NCBI GenBank assembly: GCA_905479025.1
Contig: CAJQKX010000759.1
Coordinates: 1-6,996 of the forward strand
Reading direction: 5' to 3'
DNA: 6,996 nt
DNA from: an uncultured Paraglaciecola sp.
Lineage (GTDB): Bacteria > Pseudomonadota > Gammaproteobacteria > Enterobacterales > Alteromonadaceae
A program made the position numbers and the translations under genes. Positions 6,815 to 6,996 of the stretch are shown one piece after another (position 1 is the first letter of the stretch; each line of letters starts with the position of its first letter). Below the pieces are notes generated by a model, which worked only from the letters and a program-made list of their open reading frames with translations, searched no databases and was not told the origin of the DNA.

Positions 6815-6996
6815 GGGTTATTCCTATCCAAGCTTATTTGATGCTGATCTTTTTGAAGAAAAAAATCAGCTAAATTTAATTGTTTGGCGGACTCAGGAAT
6901 ATCGTTTTTATCGTGGGTAACCATAATACTGGGGATATGCTGCTGTGCTAATTGCTGAAATGCCCAGCGGCCTACTTGTTCACGATTAGTTGGATC
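6811..6996 (-). CDS. ynjD: ABC transporter ATP-binding protein, YnjD-like, C-terminal end
   Basis: The minus-strand frame is open from the right edge and supplies the last 61 residues; Walker A, the signature motif and Walker B are outside. The visible piece begins DPTNREQVGRWAFQQLA, the helix that follows the D-loop in ABC ATPases. It continues HIPSIMVTHDKNDIP, where the histidine of VTHD is the switch (H-loop) residue, and ends in a short tail. The stop TGA overlaps the ynjF start by the shared ATGA. The tail, the T-H-D-x-x-D-x-P pattern and the YnjF partner point to YnjD, the ATPase of the YnjBCD importer whose substrate is not established (a thiamine or metal-like system has been suggested by homology). 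From this piece alone any importer-type ATPase is possible; the neighbour gives most of the weight. Confidence 0.82.
   Translation of the reverse strand, partial: DPTNREQVGRWAFQQLAQQHIPSIMVTHDKNDIPESAKQLNLADFFLQKDQHQISLDRNNP

Overview
The window looks like chromosomal DNA of a marine gammaproteobacterium, most likely an Alteromonadales member such as a Paraglaciecola, Glaciecola or Alteromonas relative. This rests on the moderate-to-low GC content, the YnjD-YnjF gene pair, and the mix of exported amidohydrolase, sterol-desaturase-like and DUF1499 genes. The taxonomic placement is inference. No mobile element, CRISPR array, rRNA or tRNA was seen.

Left part, plus strand: the 3' end of a class I SAM-dependent methyltransferase gene (COG4798 type) runs in from the left edge. 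It is followed 39 bases later by a complete purD (GAR synthetase, purine synthesis), which ends at a strong UUCG-tetraloop terminator.

Middle part: a minus-strand DUF1499 membrane protein gene with its own terminator stands back to back with a plus-strand fatty-acid hydroxylase/sterol-desaturase gene. That hydroxylase gene keeps all its histidine boxes but carries an in-frame amber codon exactly where the family has a tryptophan. Next comes about 750 bases with no intact gene. It is not empty: across roughly 3950-4458 it holds a decayed remnant of a hybrid histidine kinase, with pieces of the ATPase domain and of a C-terminal receiver domain broken by stops, deletions and frameshifts. Two adjacent broken genes make 2995-4458 a zone of gene decay.

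Right part, minus strand: a complete exported metal-dependent amidohydrolase with an intact metal-ligand set. Upstream of it lies an operon fragment in which the C-terminus of a YnjD-like ABC transporter ATPase overlaps, by an ATGA junction, a YnjF-like CDP-alcohol phosphatidyltransferase. This is the same association as in the E. coli ynj cluster.

I do not see a new multi-gene system here. The points most worth a second look are the single amber codon in an otherwise conserved hydroxylase, the hybrid-kinase fossil, and the conserved ynjD-ynjF coupling.
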